Below are positions 45,863 through 55,736 of a DNA stretch of 64,000 bases, piece after piece (within the stretch, counting starts at the first letter, position 1; the number at the start of each line of letters is the position of its first letter). A model generated the notes under the pieces. That model had not been told where the DNA came from and ran no database searches. It worked only from the letters and a program-made list of their open reading frames with translations. This stretch comes from Peromyscus leucopus (Eukaryota > Chordata > Mammalia > Rodentia > Cricetidae). Position numbers and translations under genes: made by a program. Location: NCBI RefSeq assembly GCF_004664715.2, contig NC_051066.1:83539735-83603734 (forward strand), read 5' to 3'.

Positions 45863-47444
45863 TGTGAAAGACAGAAATTGATTATCCAGGACTCTGATTT
45901 TATCTCTGCTTTTCATGTTACATTGTCTTCAGGTCAGCCACAGCCAATATTTGATATTTCAGTTTATTAGTACAAAATTCTAGAGTAGGAGGCTGGCTAC
46001 AGTTGTAATTACTGTTCCCAGATAGTCTCCTTAAAACAAATTCTACTTTGTAAAGCTTTTGGTCATGGCTATGGCATTCTATTATGCAGAATTATAGAAT
46101 ATAAAAGCACAGCTTAATTTGCTATTTAACACAAGCCACCACAGGTTCAATAAAATGAAGAACAAGTTCTCATGATGGTAGATGCTGTGAAGATTTTGGC
46201 AGCAGATATGACCTGGGTAGAGGCAATGTGACCAGAAATTGAATTTCAACTTCAGGACGGTTATGAGAAATTGATTCTATTTTTAAAATAAAGAAAACTT
46301 TTTGAGTATTATATTACACTCCCAATCACAGCAGTTTTCTAAGCCAGAGAACCAAAGAAAAGGGAGGAGGACGATTCCTTCAGACACATTACTGTGCTTT
46401 CAGCCACATAATCCTAAAATATCTGCAGATCACCTTCCCAGACTTCAGGACAGTAGAAGAAATGGGGCAAGCTAATGGTATGAGCCATTTTAGTATGTCC
46501 ATTTCTCTTACATAATTATTTAAAAGTCTACATGAACCAAAGTGATGTACATGCATGATGTTTAGGAGATGTTTTCTGTCATCTAATGGTAGTTGAAGCC
46601 ATTCAAGAAGCAGATCAGTAGATATAGTTAAATGTGAAGGAGCAACATTCAGAGGAGTGATTAGGACATGGTACAGAAGGCCTTCATATAATGTTAGGTC
46701 TGACATCTGTATAAGGACAAAAAGAAGGTAAGAACTTGGGTAGAAAGTACCTAATACAGCAGCACAGATCCAAGAACATTTCACTAGAGCTGTCAATCCA
46801 TCCATTCAGGGAGGGGCTCTCCATCCTAGGTAACCAGGAGCTGTCTCTGGAGTCCAGAGACAGGCTGCTGAGAGTCAATACTGTGGGAGATACAGAGGGG
46901 TTGCAGCTACAACCACAGGCATTATGCCCTTCACAGTGAGAGATTATAATGATTCATGTTCACAGCCACCATGGTCCTCCAGCCTAATAATCAGGACCCA
47001 CAGTTAGAAAGAACACAAGCAAATAAATCCCAAAAAGTGAACAGAAATCTACTCTGCTTGGCCTAATCCAAAGAAGAACATCACAGGTGACTTGTAAGAT
47101 TTCTGGGAATCTAGATAAAAATAGGAAACTGAAGAAGTCTTCTCAGGATGCCACTGCTCCTACCAGGGCACCCCACACCTGCCCACACACTCCCATACCA
47201 CCTTACCGTGACCCAATGTGAAAGCCACAGCCACACAGCCACTGCCTGAATAAATTCTATATCATTGCTGTTTGCTCAAGTCATCTAACATAGATATACA
47301 GTCTAAGAAGGAATATCCAATTGGTCAAATATTATTTACATGTCCTAGACATCAGGTAGGGGTATCTAATTTAACAAATAAAAATATTAAATGCACAAAT
47401 AAGGATTCAGATAAACAATGAAAAAAATTTTGATACTTCATGTG
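45863..47444. other. Repeat-poor island, weak exon-like signals only
   Basis: No SINE or L1 recognised. On the minus strand a pyrimidine-rich acceptor-like site ending in CAG (46707-46733) precedes an ATG frame of about 105 codons (46389-46706) that I cannot assign. On the plus strand 'gcctgaataaattctatatc' at about 47244 carries an AATAAA. Neither alone supports a gene. Confidence 0.3.
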
Positions 47445-48016
47445 TTCCTTTTAATGTCCAAATCTGGACTTTATTCAGAAACAATAATGTGTAGGTTTAC
47501 ACATACAACAGAATGTACAATAGCATCTGCTGAGTCTCTTAGGCTGTGGGGTTGTCTGGACACAGGCATTATTTCATAGGTAAAGAGTACCCAGGAATTC
47601 TGACAAGACAACAATTCAATGAACTCCACATGTACACAGTGCTCCAGAAGTCTCCAAAGAAACATGACTTTGAAGCACCTGGCCCTGGTATTCAAAGAAA
47701 GGTGCATCCCATAGAACTTGGGACCCCTGTGTCTGTGCATGTGCTTTTCAGGTGGATCCACCATCTGGACAGGAGCCCTTCTGAAACAGAGGCCAAGAAA
47801 AGAGGAGGCATTTTGGCCTATGAAAAACACTCTCCCAGATAACCAGAACCATGTGTCCCAAGCCAATGTGGCTTTGTTCTCAGCAGGGTATCAGTTGCTG
47901 TCTGGCCTTGAAATGTGCTTTCTCTGGGCAAGCAGTACCAGCTGGAAAGATGACAGCCATCCTCCCCCACTTCAGTCCCTCTCCAGGGTCTCATAGGCTT
48001 CAAGGTCAACCTAGGG
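47445..48016 (-). other. Candidate mRNA 3' end or processed-pseudogene tail
   Basis: Read on the minus strand, a possible acceptor 'cagattgccctag' near 48019 is followed by a short frame ending E-A-Y-E-T-L-E-R-D-stop (stop near 47980). About 510 bases of moderately GC, repeat-free sequence then lead to a canonical AATAAA (plus-strand tttatt at 47470-47475) in the context 'tgtttctgaataaagtccag'. This is how a terminal coding exon with 3' UTR looks. Against it, the acceptor has a poor pyrimidine tract, no upstream exon was found and I do not recognise the protein end. Longer frames on both strands here (up to 131 codons) look like UTR shadows. Confidence 0.22.
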
Positions 48017-48428
48017 CAATCTGATCACTTTGTCTGTGTCTCTTTTACACACACCCACCAACGTTTCCAAATGTAAAAAGAGAAAATGTCTTTACAGTGT
48101 TGTTCCTTCCTAATGGTTCTTCTCTTAGAGAGTGTTCAAAGGCCTCTTTCCAATGCCCTTTTTGGTGCTGGATGAGGGAAAAGCATGTTTATGCTAACAG
48201 TCTTTCTGTGGTTTTACAAAAATGTCTAAGATTATTCTCTTTCTATTTTATAACTTCTATATCCCCAACACACATCCAGATGTGCATCAGGTTGTAAATC
48301 AGTTGTTAGATTATCTTTCACTGAAAAACATTTACGAAAATTAATCACTAAGTCCAAGTACTATATAAATAAAAACTATAAGACAAGAGATAAAAAAGAG
48401 AAAAAAGTAAAGAGATGCAGTCAGCAGG
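48017..48428. other. Sequence upstream of A51, origin unclear
   Basis: No recognised SINE or L1. It contains 'tatataaataaaaactataa' about 60 bases before the A51 tract, so it might be the 3' end of a plus-strand processed retrocopy. I could not identify a parent gene or a target-site duplication. Confidence 0.25.

Positions 48429-48479
<51 letters not shown>
48429..48479 (+). repeat. Uninterrupted A51 tract
   Basis: Fifty-one consecutive A. Such length is unstable and usually marks a young poly-A tail, but no known retroelement precedes it. The exact length may be unreliable because of sequencing error. Confidence 0.95.
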
Positions 48480-48481
<2 letters not shown>

Positions 48482-48779
48482 AGAAATATAAGGATTGTGG
48501 AGCGGGGGGGAATGAGAAGCTCACAAAACTAAGTCAATATATGTTAAGTACTATAAAGACGGAGATGAAAAGGACAAAGTAAGCTGTGTCGTCACAGGAT
48601 TTTCTTTTTTGTACATACCACAGAAATAAAGTTTCACATATAATTCATTCTGATTATATAATGCTTACTAATGGCATTTGAATTCCCCAGAAGGAATTCT
48701 CCAATCCTGTTGATGAGATGGTAGACAGTCTTCCTATTTCTTCTAATAACTCTCTGAAATGCTTGTAATAGGGCAGATT

Positions 48780-48905
48780 CCATGCCACAGCCTTAGATAT
48801 TCATAAAAGAACAAAATGCCCCGAGGCACGATTCTTGTGGAGATTATAGCCTGGTGTGGGAAACACACCTAAAGATCCTACAGATAGGATTATGAAGATG
48901 ATGAT
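48780..48905 (-). repeat. L2-like LINE fragment, reverse
   Basis: 'cttgtggagattatagcctg' and 'gtgtgggaaacacacctaaa' parallel the reverse L2 'catggagcttacattctagtgg' region. Weak. Confidence 0.35.
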
Positions 48906-49189
48906 AAAACTTATCATTGTCCTTGCTAAGTGAATGAATAAAATGAATAATGGGTACCACTAAAGCCTTCATGGGGAGCATGTAATAAGGTCTGCAGGGC
49001 CAATATGTTTAGGACTAATTTAGCACTATGAGCAAGGCCACACGATAGTAAGAAGGAGTATGACATAGTCCATTATACCCCAGACACTGTGTTGTGAATG
49101 TATAAACTTTATCTGAGCATCTTAGGTATTCATTTTTGTCCTCATTTTGTAAGCAATCTGACAAAATCTATTCTCTTATCATCACATTT

Positions 49190-49590
49190 CTTCCCTCTCA
49201 TTACAGTCAGGGAGTCAGTGTGGTCTTCAACAGATAAGCACCATAAAGAACATTTTAGCCTCATTTCTTGTCATTTACCAGAGCCCTTTATTTATTCCAC
49301 TGCCTTTTATAAGGCTCAAAACTCCAAACATGTCCCTATGTCAGGACCTTGCTTGGTTTATCTGTCAGCACCTCAGCAGCTCTTTCCTTCTCTCAAGGTC
49401 AGATTGTGCTACAATGGCCTCACCTGATCACATTTACTATGGTGGTTATTGTCCTTCTGGTGATCCTTTGGTTGTCTTTCTGCATATTGTTCATGATCAC
49501 GTGACAACATAGTTGGTGTTCAGTTGTTAATTATCTCCTTCCCCACCGAAATGTAAGCTTAAAATGGGTGGTAGCATATGAATTTTACTT
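49190..49590 (+). repeat. L2 LINE 3' end, forward
   Basis: 'gaccttgcttggtttatctg', 'cagctctttccttctctcaa', 'gttgttaattatctccttcc' and 'ccccaccgaaatgtaagctt' follow the L2 3' portion, ending in 'cccccactagaatgtaagctc'-like sequence. The 109-codon frame at 49098-49427 overlaps it and is not supported as a gene. Confidence 0.55.
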
Positions 49591-49619
49591 GGATTTTTTC
49601 ACTGAAAAGACTTTTTGAA

Positions 49620-49745
49620 ATATATTTTAAAATTATTTATTGAAATTAGATTACAATGGAAAAACTACTCCTTCTCTGTCCTCCTTCTAAGCCCTCTCAA
49701 ATCCACGAGCTCTTCTTCATAGTTGTTACACACCCCTCATTAAAA
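49620..49745 (-). mobile_element. L1 3' end, reverse
   Basis: 'attatttattgaaattagat', C/T-rich 'ttctctgtcctccttctaag' and 'agttgttacacacccctcat' match a reverse Lx tail. Confidence 0.55.
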
Positions 49746-50240
49746 AAGCTTCTCCCTGGAACAGATGGAGACTGTTTCTGAAAACCACAACTCATCAAAA
49801 TGCGGAGCACAGGAGATCATGTAGTGCCCAGTCCCAAAGGACACATCTAAAGGACAACCTCCACTCCTAAGGCTTAGCAGAGGGGCCAGAAAGATTGTAA
49901 GAGCCAGAGGAATAAAAAGTTTGTTGAGAGATTATGTCTCCTAGAAATGTCAGAGAAGTTACACCCATGAAATCTCAACATGCCTGCCTAAAAAAGACCC
50001 AAACAGGAACGGCACCAATAGACATGACAGAGAAAGCTCAAGAGGTTTAATTTTAGACAAAGAACTACAAATAACTAAAGAATGCTGACAGTGGGAGAAA
50101 CAGTCTTCCCATTGGAACAGCACCCCTTCCTGATTTTGTTACTCAATACCCAGTGGTCAGCTCTGAAATCATACTTATAAAAGTAACATTACATGGACCA
50201 AGGAGGATGTATAGATACGTTTAGGAATATATATAATTTC
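49746..50240 (+). mobile_element. L1 (Lx-type) 3' UTR, forward, inverted relative to 49620-49745
   Basis: 'ggaacagatggagactgttt', 'tagtgcccagtcccaaagga', 'gagattatgtctcctagaaa', 'ctacaaataactaaagaatg' and 'acccagtggtcagctctgaa' are the familiar rodent Lx 3' UTR. It stops in the AT-rich part ('ttaggaatatatataat') that is replaced by the palindrome and insert described next. Confidence 0.7.
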
Positions 50241-50270
50241 ACATATATATATATATATATATGTGAAATT
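50235..50270. repeat. Perfect 36-bp AT palindrome
   Basis: The sequence begins 'aatttcacatatatat' and ends in its exact reverse complement 'atatatatgtgaaatt', with (AT)n at the centre. It can extrude as a cruciform. It sits where the Lx 3' UTR breaks off. Confidence 0.95.
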
Positions 50271-50575
50271 ACTAAGGTCACTCCACATAGTTAAAAGGGA
50301 GGTTTATTTAGTGGCATAACTTACAAATGAAGTGATAGGTAGGTAGGTTGCAGGGTCTGGGAAAGGCATAGCGCAGTCAGGAGGTGTTCTCTGGAGATCT
50401 CTGTTCAGTCTACCTTCAGTGTCCAGGAACCAGGAACCAAGAGACCGGTGCATCCAGATCTTGGGTCTTTAGGGTCCTCTCTCAGCCCTGTCTTGTAGGC
50501 ATGACAGTTACCGAAGCCTCATTGGGGGTTGGAACTTCCAGATCAAAGCTGGAATGGCTATCCACTACATATATA
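50271..50575. mobile_element. Unassigned insert inside an L1 AT-rich tract
   Basis: A non-AT-rich segment ('ggtcactccacatagttaaa', 'gtttatttagtggcataact', 'tgtcttgtaggcatgacagt', 'ttaccgaagcctcattgggg') sits between two TATA/TGTG stretches. The feel is of an LTR or other interspersed repeat, and I believe similar sequence recurs in rodents, but I cannot name the family. An 80-codon frame at 50384 is probably incidental. Confidence 0.4.
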
Positions 50576-50599
50576 TGTATGTGTGTATATGTATATACA

Positions 50600-50901
50600 T
50601 ATATATGTCTTTTTCGTCTTTTTTAATTTATTTAATATTTTTATTTTATAATTAACTTAATTTCACATATCAGCCACGGATTCCCCCATCCTCCCTCCTC
50701 CCATACCCCAGCCCCCCACAGTCCACCCCCCATTCCCATCTCCTTCAAGGCAAGGTCTCCCCTGGGGAGTCAGCCCAGCCTGGTAGACTGAGCAGAAGGA
50801 GGTCCAGTCTCTTCCTCCCTACACCAAGGCTGAGCAAAGTATCCCAGCATAGGCCCCAGTGGGCTGGCTTTTTAGAGCCTGGCGCCTATATATGTCTTTT
50901 T
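50600..50901 (-). mobile_element. L1 3' UTR insertion with 15-bp TSD, nested
   Basis: The insert (50615-50886) reads 'aatttcacatatcagccacg', a C-rich block, 'aaggcaaggtctcccctggg', 'gtcagcccagcctggtagac' and 'caaggctgagcaaagtatcc', a reverse rodent L1 3' UTR. The 15-bp direct repeat 'tatatatgtcttttt' at 50600-50614 and 50887-50901 marks its target site, so it landed in the older repeat cluster. Confidence 0.87.
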
Positions 50902-51125
50902 TTAAAGATACCTTATAGGAGTATGCAGATTGGCTTAAGAAAAATGATATTTTCCAGTTCCATCCAATTACCTGAATTTTTCAGTTTAATTTTTCTTTAT
51001 ACCTAAATAGAATTCCATTGTGTATATGCACTATGTTTTCATTATTACTTATTGATTGGAGGACATTTAGGTTTTTCCATTTCCTAGCTATTGTAAATAG
51101 ACTGACAATGAACATAATACACTTA
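50902..51125 (-). mobile_element. Reverse L1 ORF2 tail
   Basis: 'attttccagttccatccaat', 'aattccattgtgtatatgca', 'tttttccatttcctagctat' and 'gaacataat' are the reverse complement of the ORF2 C-terminal region seen forward at 36270-36440. Non-coding now. Confidence 0.75.
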
Positions 51126-51440
51126 AGGCTTGGAGATGCCTGATATTCTTCTAGACATGTCAGGGAAGTGTCACACGTGAAATCTGAACAATATGGTTAC
51201 CTAAACAAGATCTGCATAATGAAAACACCTGTTGCCATGCCAATGTGGAAGGGAGAAATCTCATAAGAGCTGTCATTAGAGGAAGAACTACACACAGTGA
51301 ATCATTTTTGAGAGAGGGAGAATCTTTTTTCTCTAGAGATGAGCTCTCTGACAGGTTATTCAATGCTAAGTGGTCAGTTCTAAACACATGTACATATGAA
51401 CAACACTAAATGGATTCAGTTGGTTGCATTTATTTTTCTT
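51126..51440 (+). mobile_element. Forward L1 (Lx-type) 3' UTR, joined to reverse L1
   Basis: 'acatgtcagggaagtgtcac', 'gaggaagaactacacacagt' and 'gctaagtggtcagttctaaa' align by eye with the same part of 49900-50180. With 50902-51125 it looks like one 5'-inverted L1. Confidence 0.65.
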
Positions 51441-51639
51441 CCTTCATGAAGAAAGCAATGAGACATGATGAGATATCTAGAAATGATCAAATCCCAGAAG
51501 CTTACTATACCTAGGTTCATGCTTAGAGGGAAACAAAGGAAATGCAGTCCCTGGCATCAATGGATTCTGGAGTTCAGGGGATGGGCTGGCTTGTAGCAGC
51601 TCTGCCAATGGGAGAGATGGCTGACTCTTGTGGATAATA

Positions 51640-51705
51640 GTGCAGGTCTAGAGTCCTAGCTCTTAGGACACTGAGACAAAGGGATTACAAGTTCAAGGTC
51701 AGTAA
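51640..51705 (+). repeat. B1-like fragment, forward
   Basis: 'agagtcctagctcttaggac' and 'acaagttcaaggtcagta' resemble the middle of B1. Confidence 0.35.
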
Positions 51706-52771
51706 AAACTTGTTAGGGAGTTTCTGTGGTTATAACCTTGAGCAGAGAGGAAGCCTCAGTACTTCACCCTCTCAACACTCCACACTCTCTTCTGCAGTGT
51801 CTCTCATTGGCCAAGACTAATTGGAATGCAGTGAGCAAAACTGTGCAGGTGTTGTCTGTCTTCCAGCCACAGAGCAGGGCAGAGAAGGTGAAGAGTGGAT
51901 ATGACACTTGAAATAAATAGAATACCAAGACATAAGGAACTCATTTGTTTTGCTCACCTCATTTTTACACCATATAGACTATTGATCACCATACTTTGTT
52001 CAGTATGCAAAAATGAACAAAATGTGCTTTGTGAGAGAAAAGAACATGAGACTTCTGTTCAAACAACCAGAAGCCATGTAAGTGTAGCTCAGTGTGATTT
52101 CTAACCAGGCAGTGGGCAGTAGCCTAGAATGCTAAAGCAGAAGTGAAAGCAGCTTCTAAAAGGAGACTGCCTTTCTATTTGAACAGGGTTAAAGACATCT
52201 ATAAACTCTAAAGGTTACATGAAGTGGAAGACATGGATCATATCCACAAATGGTAGGAAATGCCCATTGAATTCAATATAACCTGACCATCTACTCATTT
52301 AAAGGTCTGAGCTGATGGCCAGTTCAGAGGAGGTGGGGGCTGAGGTTAAGTGCTTCATGCTGCCTTGCCTCTTAGCATTGAACCACCGAGGTGCAAGAAA
52401 TAGAAAACTACTTAGATGGGGCCAAATAACCAAAATGAGTATATGTTATAAGGAAAAAGATGTGTAGAGGAGAGACCACAATTATTCTCTTCATCTCACC
52501 AAAGCTAAATTTTAGACAGCTGTAAAAACATTTGAACTCTTGCTATGTGTCAAGTACTAGGCTAGACTTAAGGTTAATGAGACAGTTGAGCATCTCAGCC
52601 TGCTGCTGCTTCTCTGGTCACATCTGAGTAGACTCTTTCTCTCTGCCATTGTTTCTCTCATCAGTTTGCCTGACTGTTTGCATAGACGGTCACCTAGCAT
52701 CCCTTTACTCACTCTGACTTTATTGATTTTTTTGAGGTGTTTTTGTTGTTATTTTTGGTGGTGGTGGAGGT

Positions 52772-52772
<1 letters not shown>
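51706..52772. other. Single-copy region, no gene seen
   Basis: No recognised repeat and no supported reading frame. Confidence 0.35.

Positions 52773-52820
<48 letters not shown>
52773..52820. repeat. (GT)24 microsatellite, left of LTR
   Basis: GT run directly followed by the LTR start. Together with 53169-53225 it appears to be one GT repeat split by the LTR. Confidence 0.95.
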
Positions 52821-52821
<1 letters not shown>

Positions 52822-53164
52822 GTGGAACAATCTTTTTGCACACTGTGAAGATGTACTGCTCTCAATGGTTTAATAAAGAGCCAATAGGCAGAAAAAGGAG
52901 GTTAGGCAGGACTTGTAGACAAGGAGAGAACTCTTTGGGATAAAGAAGGACAGAGTCACCAGCCAGACACAGAGCAAACAGGATGTGTACAAGATGAGGT
53001 AACAAGCCATGAGCCACATGGCAGCAAGTAAATTAATAGAAATGGGTTAATTTAAGTTATAAGAGCTAGTCAGAAACAAGCCTAAGCTATCAGCTGATTA
53101 TTTATAACTAATATTAAGTTTCTGTGTGGTTATTTGGAAGCTGGCTGGTAGGACAGAAAATTAT

Positions 53165-53168
<4 letters not shown>
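52821..53168 (+). mobile_element. Solo LTR, rodent ERVK type, inside GT repeat
   Basis: Starts 'tgtggaacaatctttttgca' and contains 'tggtttaataaagagccaat', 'caagccatgagccacatggc', 'aattaatagaaatgggttaa', 'tataagagctagtcagaaac' and 'aatattaagtttctgtgtgg'. It is homologous along its length to the LTR at 10489-10931, but more like the BGLII type in its central part. No internal retroviral sequence is present. GT repeats on both sides suggest it inserted in a microsatellite. Confidence 0.75.

Positions 53169-53225
<57 letters not shown>
53169..53225. repeat. (GT)n microsatellite, right of LTR
   Basis: Uninterrupted GT run of 57 bases. Cysteine/valine frames over it are artefacts. Confidence 0.96.
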
Positions 53226-53226
<1 letters not shown>

Positions 53227-53229
53227 CTT

Positions 53230-53400
53230 TGTTATTGTTGTGGTGCTAATAACCAAGTCCAAGGCCTTGCACATGCTTTGCAAATACTATGCTAGTGAGC
53301 TATATCTCAAGCTAGCAGTTTGCTTATGAGCCCAACTTGGCTATAAATCTGTCAACTGCCTCAGCATCCCACCTGATTACAGGTGTATGACACTACAATC
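53230..53400 (-). repeat. ID-like plus B1-like fragments, reverse
   Basis: 'ccaaggccttgcacatgctt' and 'agtgagctatatctcaagct' match a reverse ID head (53233-53302). 'gcctcagcatcccacctgat' and 'tacaggtgtatgacactaca' match a reverse B1 head (to 53395). Their order is opposite to B4, so they are two insertions or a different fusion. Confidence 0.45.
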
Positions 53401-53431
53401 AACTTTGAATTTTGATTCTAAGTTCCAAGCC

Positions 53432-53453
53432 AAAAAAAAAAAAAAAAAAAAAA
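53432..53453 (+). repeat. A22 tract
   Basis: Homopolymer following 'agttccaagcc'. Origin unclear. Confidence 0.95.
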
Positions 53454-54172
53454 CCCAAAAGAGATGGATGGTTCTATTGTCTAGATGAGCCAATAAGCAG
53501 GCCAATGGTCAGCCTTGTCATCCCCTGTCCATTCAGCAATGATCATCAAGGCATTCTCTAGAAGACATCAGAGTCTGCTTCCCTAAGAAAAGTGCAGGGG
53601 AAAGACATCATCAATATAAAATGATCTCTTCTCCATATCTGTCCATTCAAATTTCACATACTGTTCCTATTCATTTGTTTACTCCTTAGAAAATACACAA
53701 GAGCAGACTTGCAAGAGGAAATGCAGGAGTATATGGGAGATTACTATACCTGGTTCTGCTTCTGAAGTCCTGTGTTATGCATAAGTTTGAAGATCAGTCA
53801 CTCCAGTTTGTTTGTGAAATAGCCAATCATAACTCATCAGTGACCCATCTACCCACAGACATTGAGGATTGCCACAGTGACCAGTGTGACGTGCAGCAAA
53901 GGAAAAGAGAGGCAGAGATTTGTTCCTTTAATTTATTTTTAACTAAATGAGCAACTACAGCAAAGCCAGGAAGATCTAACAAAAATCTCTAACACTAGTC
54001 CATCCTAATGAAAATATATTATAATGAAATGATAGCACAAAATAAAAAAAAATGTAATTACAGGGCCTGTAGAAAAATTCACACTGAGCCAAATACAAAA
54101 CAGTTTAGAATGTGAGTCTCTTGGATTACCAAATTATAATCAGTGTCAATGATGTGTAATATTCAGAAAGAT
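53454..54172. other. Single-copy region, no gene seen
   Basis: Nothing recognised. Confidence 0.35.
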
Positions 54173-54355
54173 TAAAAATTAGCTTTTTTGTTTTTGTTTT
54201 TTGAGACATGTTTTCTCTGTATAGCCCTGGCCATCCTGGAACTCACTCTGTCATCCAAGCTGGCCTCAAACTCACAGGGGTCCACCTGCCTTTTCCTCCT
54301 GAGTGCTGGGATTAAAGGCATGTGCCACCAATCCCAACACTAAAAATTAACTTTT
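54173..54355 (-). repeat. B1 SINE, reverse, with TSD
   Basis: Body 54188-54340: 'ttttgagacatgttttctct', 'tggccatcctggaactcact', 'caagctggcctcaaactcac' and 'gctgggattaaaggcatgtg'. Flanked by 'taaaaattagctttt' (54173-54187) and 'taaaaattaactttt' (54341-54355), a 15-bp duplication with one difference. Confidence 0.93.
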
Positions 54356-54429
54356 GTCTAATTCATTTAGTTCTTGCTTTTGAGAAATTTGAAGAGTTAC
54401 ATACAATTGTATGATTTCAATGGACTTCT

Positions 54430-54724
54430 CTTTGGGGGCTGCTACAACAAAGTACCATAAATAGAAAGGCTTACTACAGAAATACTGTTCACCATTCTGG
54501 AGCCTGGGAAGACCATCATCAAAATACTCAAGAAGATCTGGTGGAAACCATCTGTATGTTTACCTCATATGGTGGAAGTGGTAAGTAAGCTCTGATCAGC
54601 CTGCTCTGTAGGTATAATATCCCCATTTCTATAAGATGAGAACCGTCATAATAACAATCACTTCCCAATGCCTCTATCTTCTAATACTATCTCATTGACT
54701 TCAACATATGAATTTGGGGGTTGT
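54430..54724 (+). mobile_element. MLT1-like (ERVL-MaLR) LTR remnant, forward
   Basis: 'gctgctacaacaaagtacca', 'gttcaccattctggagcctg' and 'acttcaacatatgaatttgg' match the well-known mammalian MaLR-type LTR order. Old, deleted in the middle. Confidence 0.55.
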
Positions 54725-55245
54725 AACAGTTAATATTGCTTGTCAATATGACTGGATCTGGAATCATTAAAGGACAGGCATTGGGATATATATGTGAGAG
54801 ATTTTCTTGATCAGGTTATTTGAACTGGGAAGAGCTATCGTAAATTTGAGCACCATTTCCAGTGCAGCCCACAGAAAAGGTAGAAGGAGGGAGCTTTGCT
54901 TTTGCCTGCTTGCTTTCCTTGTCACTGACAAGTTGGTCTAACGTGTTGCTGATACTGCTACACTCCTTCACTGATGTCAGAAGCCAGCTTCCTCAGGCTT
55001 CCCTCAAGGACAGAAGACCACCTGGTCTAGGAATCTTCTGGGCCTCAAGGTCACATTTGGAACTGCTGGGGTATCCAGCCTCATAGACTGAACAGCTACC
55101 AGATTCTCAGCCTCTTCAGTGTGAAGCATCCATTTTTAAACTGCCCAGAATCTATAATGAACATCAATCTAATAAGTCATCTTTTAATATATATAGTCAT
55201 TCTATTGTCTCTGTTCCCCTAGAAAACTCTGCCTAACAGAGGGGT
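54725..55245 (+). mobile_element. Rodent LTR-like repeat, forward
   Basis: 'acagttaatattgcttgtca', 'gagagattttcttgatcagg', 'ttgcctgcttgctttccttg', 'cactccttcactgatgtcag', 'ctgaacagctaccagattct' and 'gttcccctagaaaactctgc' follow a repeat often seen in rodents that I believe is a MaLR/MT-related LTR. The 74-codon frame at 54862 lies inside it. Confidence 0.55.
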
Positions 55246-55479
55246 ACACAAAAGTTCAGACTTTACCACATAAAAAGGGGCTACAATGAAGTGCCTCACC
55301 TTCACATGTATTGCCAAGGTTAGAAGAAGTAAATTCATAGGTAGAAAGAATGGTCCACAAAGACACCAGTTCTGAGCTAGGTGGATGTTGTTCTTGGCTC
55401 CATTGCTGGAGAGATGGGGCCTCACTGTCAGGTTTTAGAGAGCAGTCTTCTGTCCTAGCAGCAGCCTGGATTATTTGGA
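55246..55479. other. Spacer, no gene seen
   Basis: No firm match. May be an extension of the neighbouring L1. Confidence 0.25.
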
Positions 55480-55736
55480 GACCCTTTGGGGGTCAACAAC
55501 TCAATGGAATGCTACCCATTCCCACCACTGGGAACCTTGCCTGGCTACAAGGGAAAAACCCAGTTCAGATTTTGTTACTAGGAATGCTCATTAGTATCAC
55601 CCTCATAGATTCCAGGAAGTTTCCTCGGTACTACGTTTCCTCACCACCCCTCAAATGCCTCTCAATTAGAAACATCTCTCCTTGCATTCTCTCCTTCCAT
55701 CTCATCTCCCTATCCCTATGTTCTAGTCTCTTAGCT
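55480..55736 (-). mobile_element. Inverted part of an L1 (Lx-type) copy
   Basis: 'aaccttgcctggctacaagg', 'gttactaggaatgctcatta' and 'ccctcatagattccaggaag' parallel the reverse L1 segment at 22500-22600. The 131-codon plus frame at 55350-55745 reads through it. Confidence 0.6.

Noticed and set aside
47471..47866. 131-codon minus frame
   Set aside because: Lies in what would be the 3' UTR of the candidate at 47445-48016 and ends on the poly-A signal. No recognisable protein features.
53126..53329. Cysteine/valine-rich frame
   Set aside because: Translation of the GT microsatellite.
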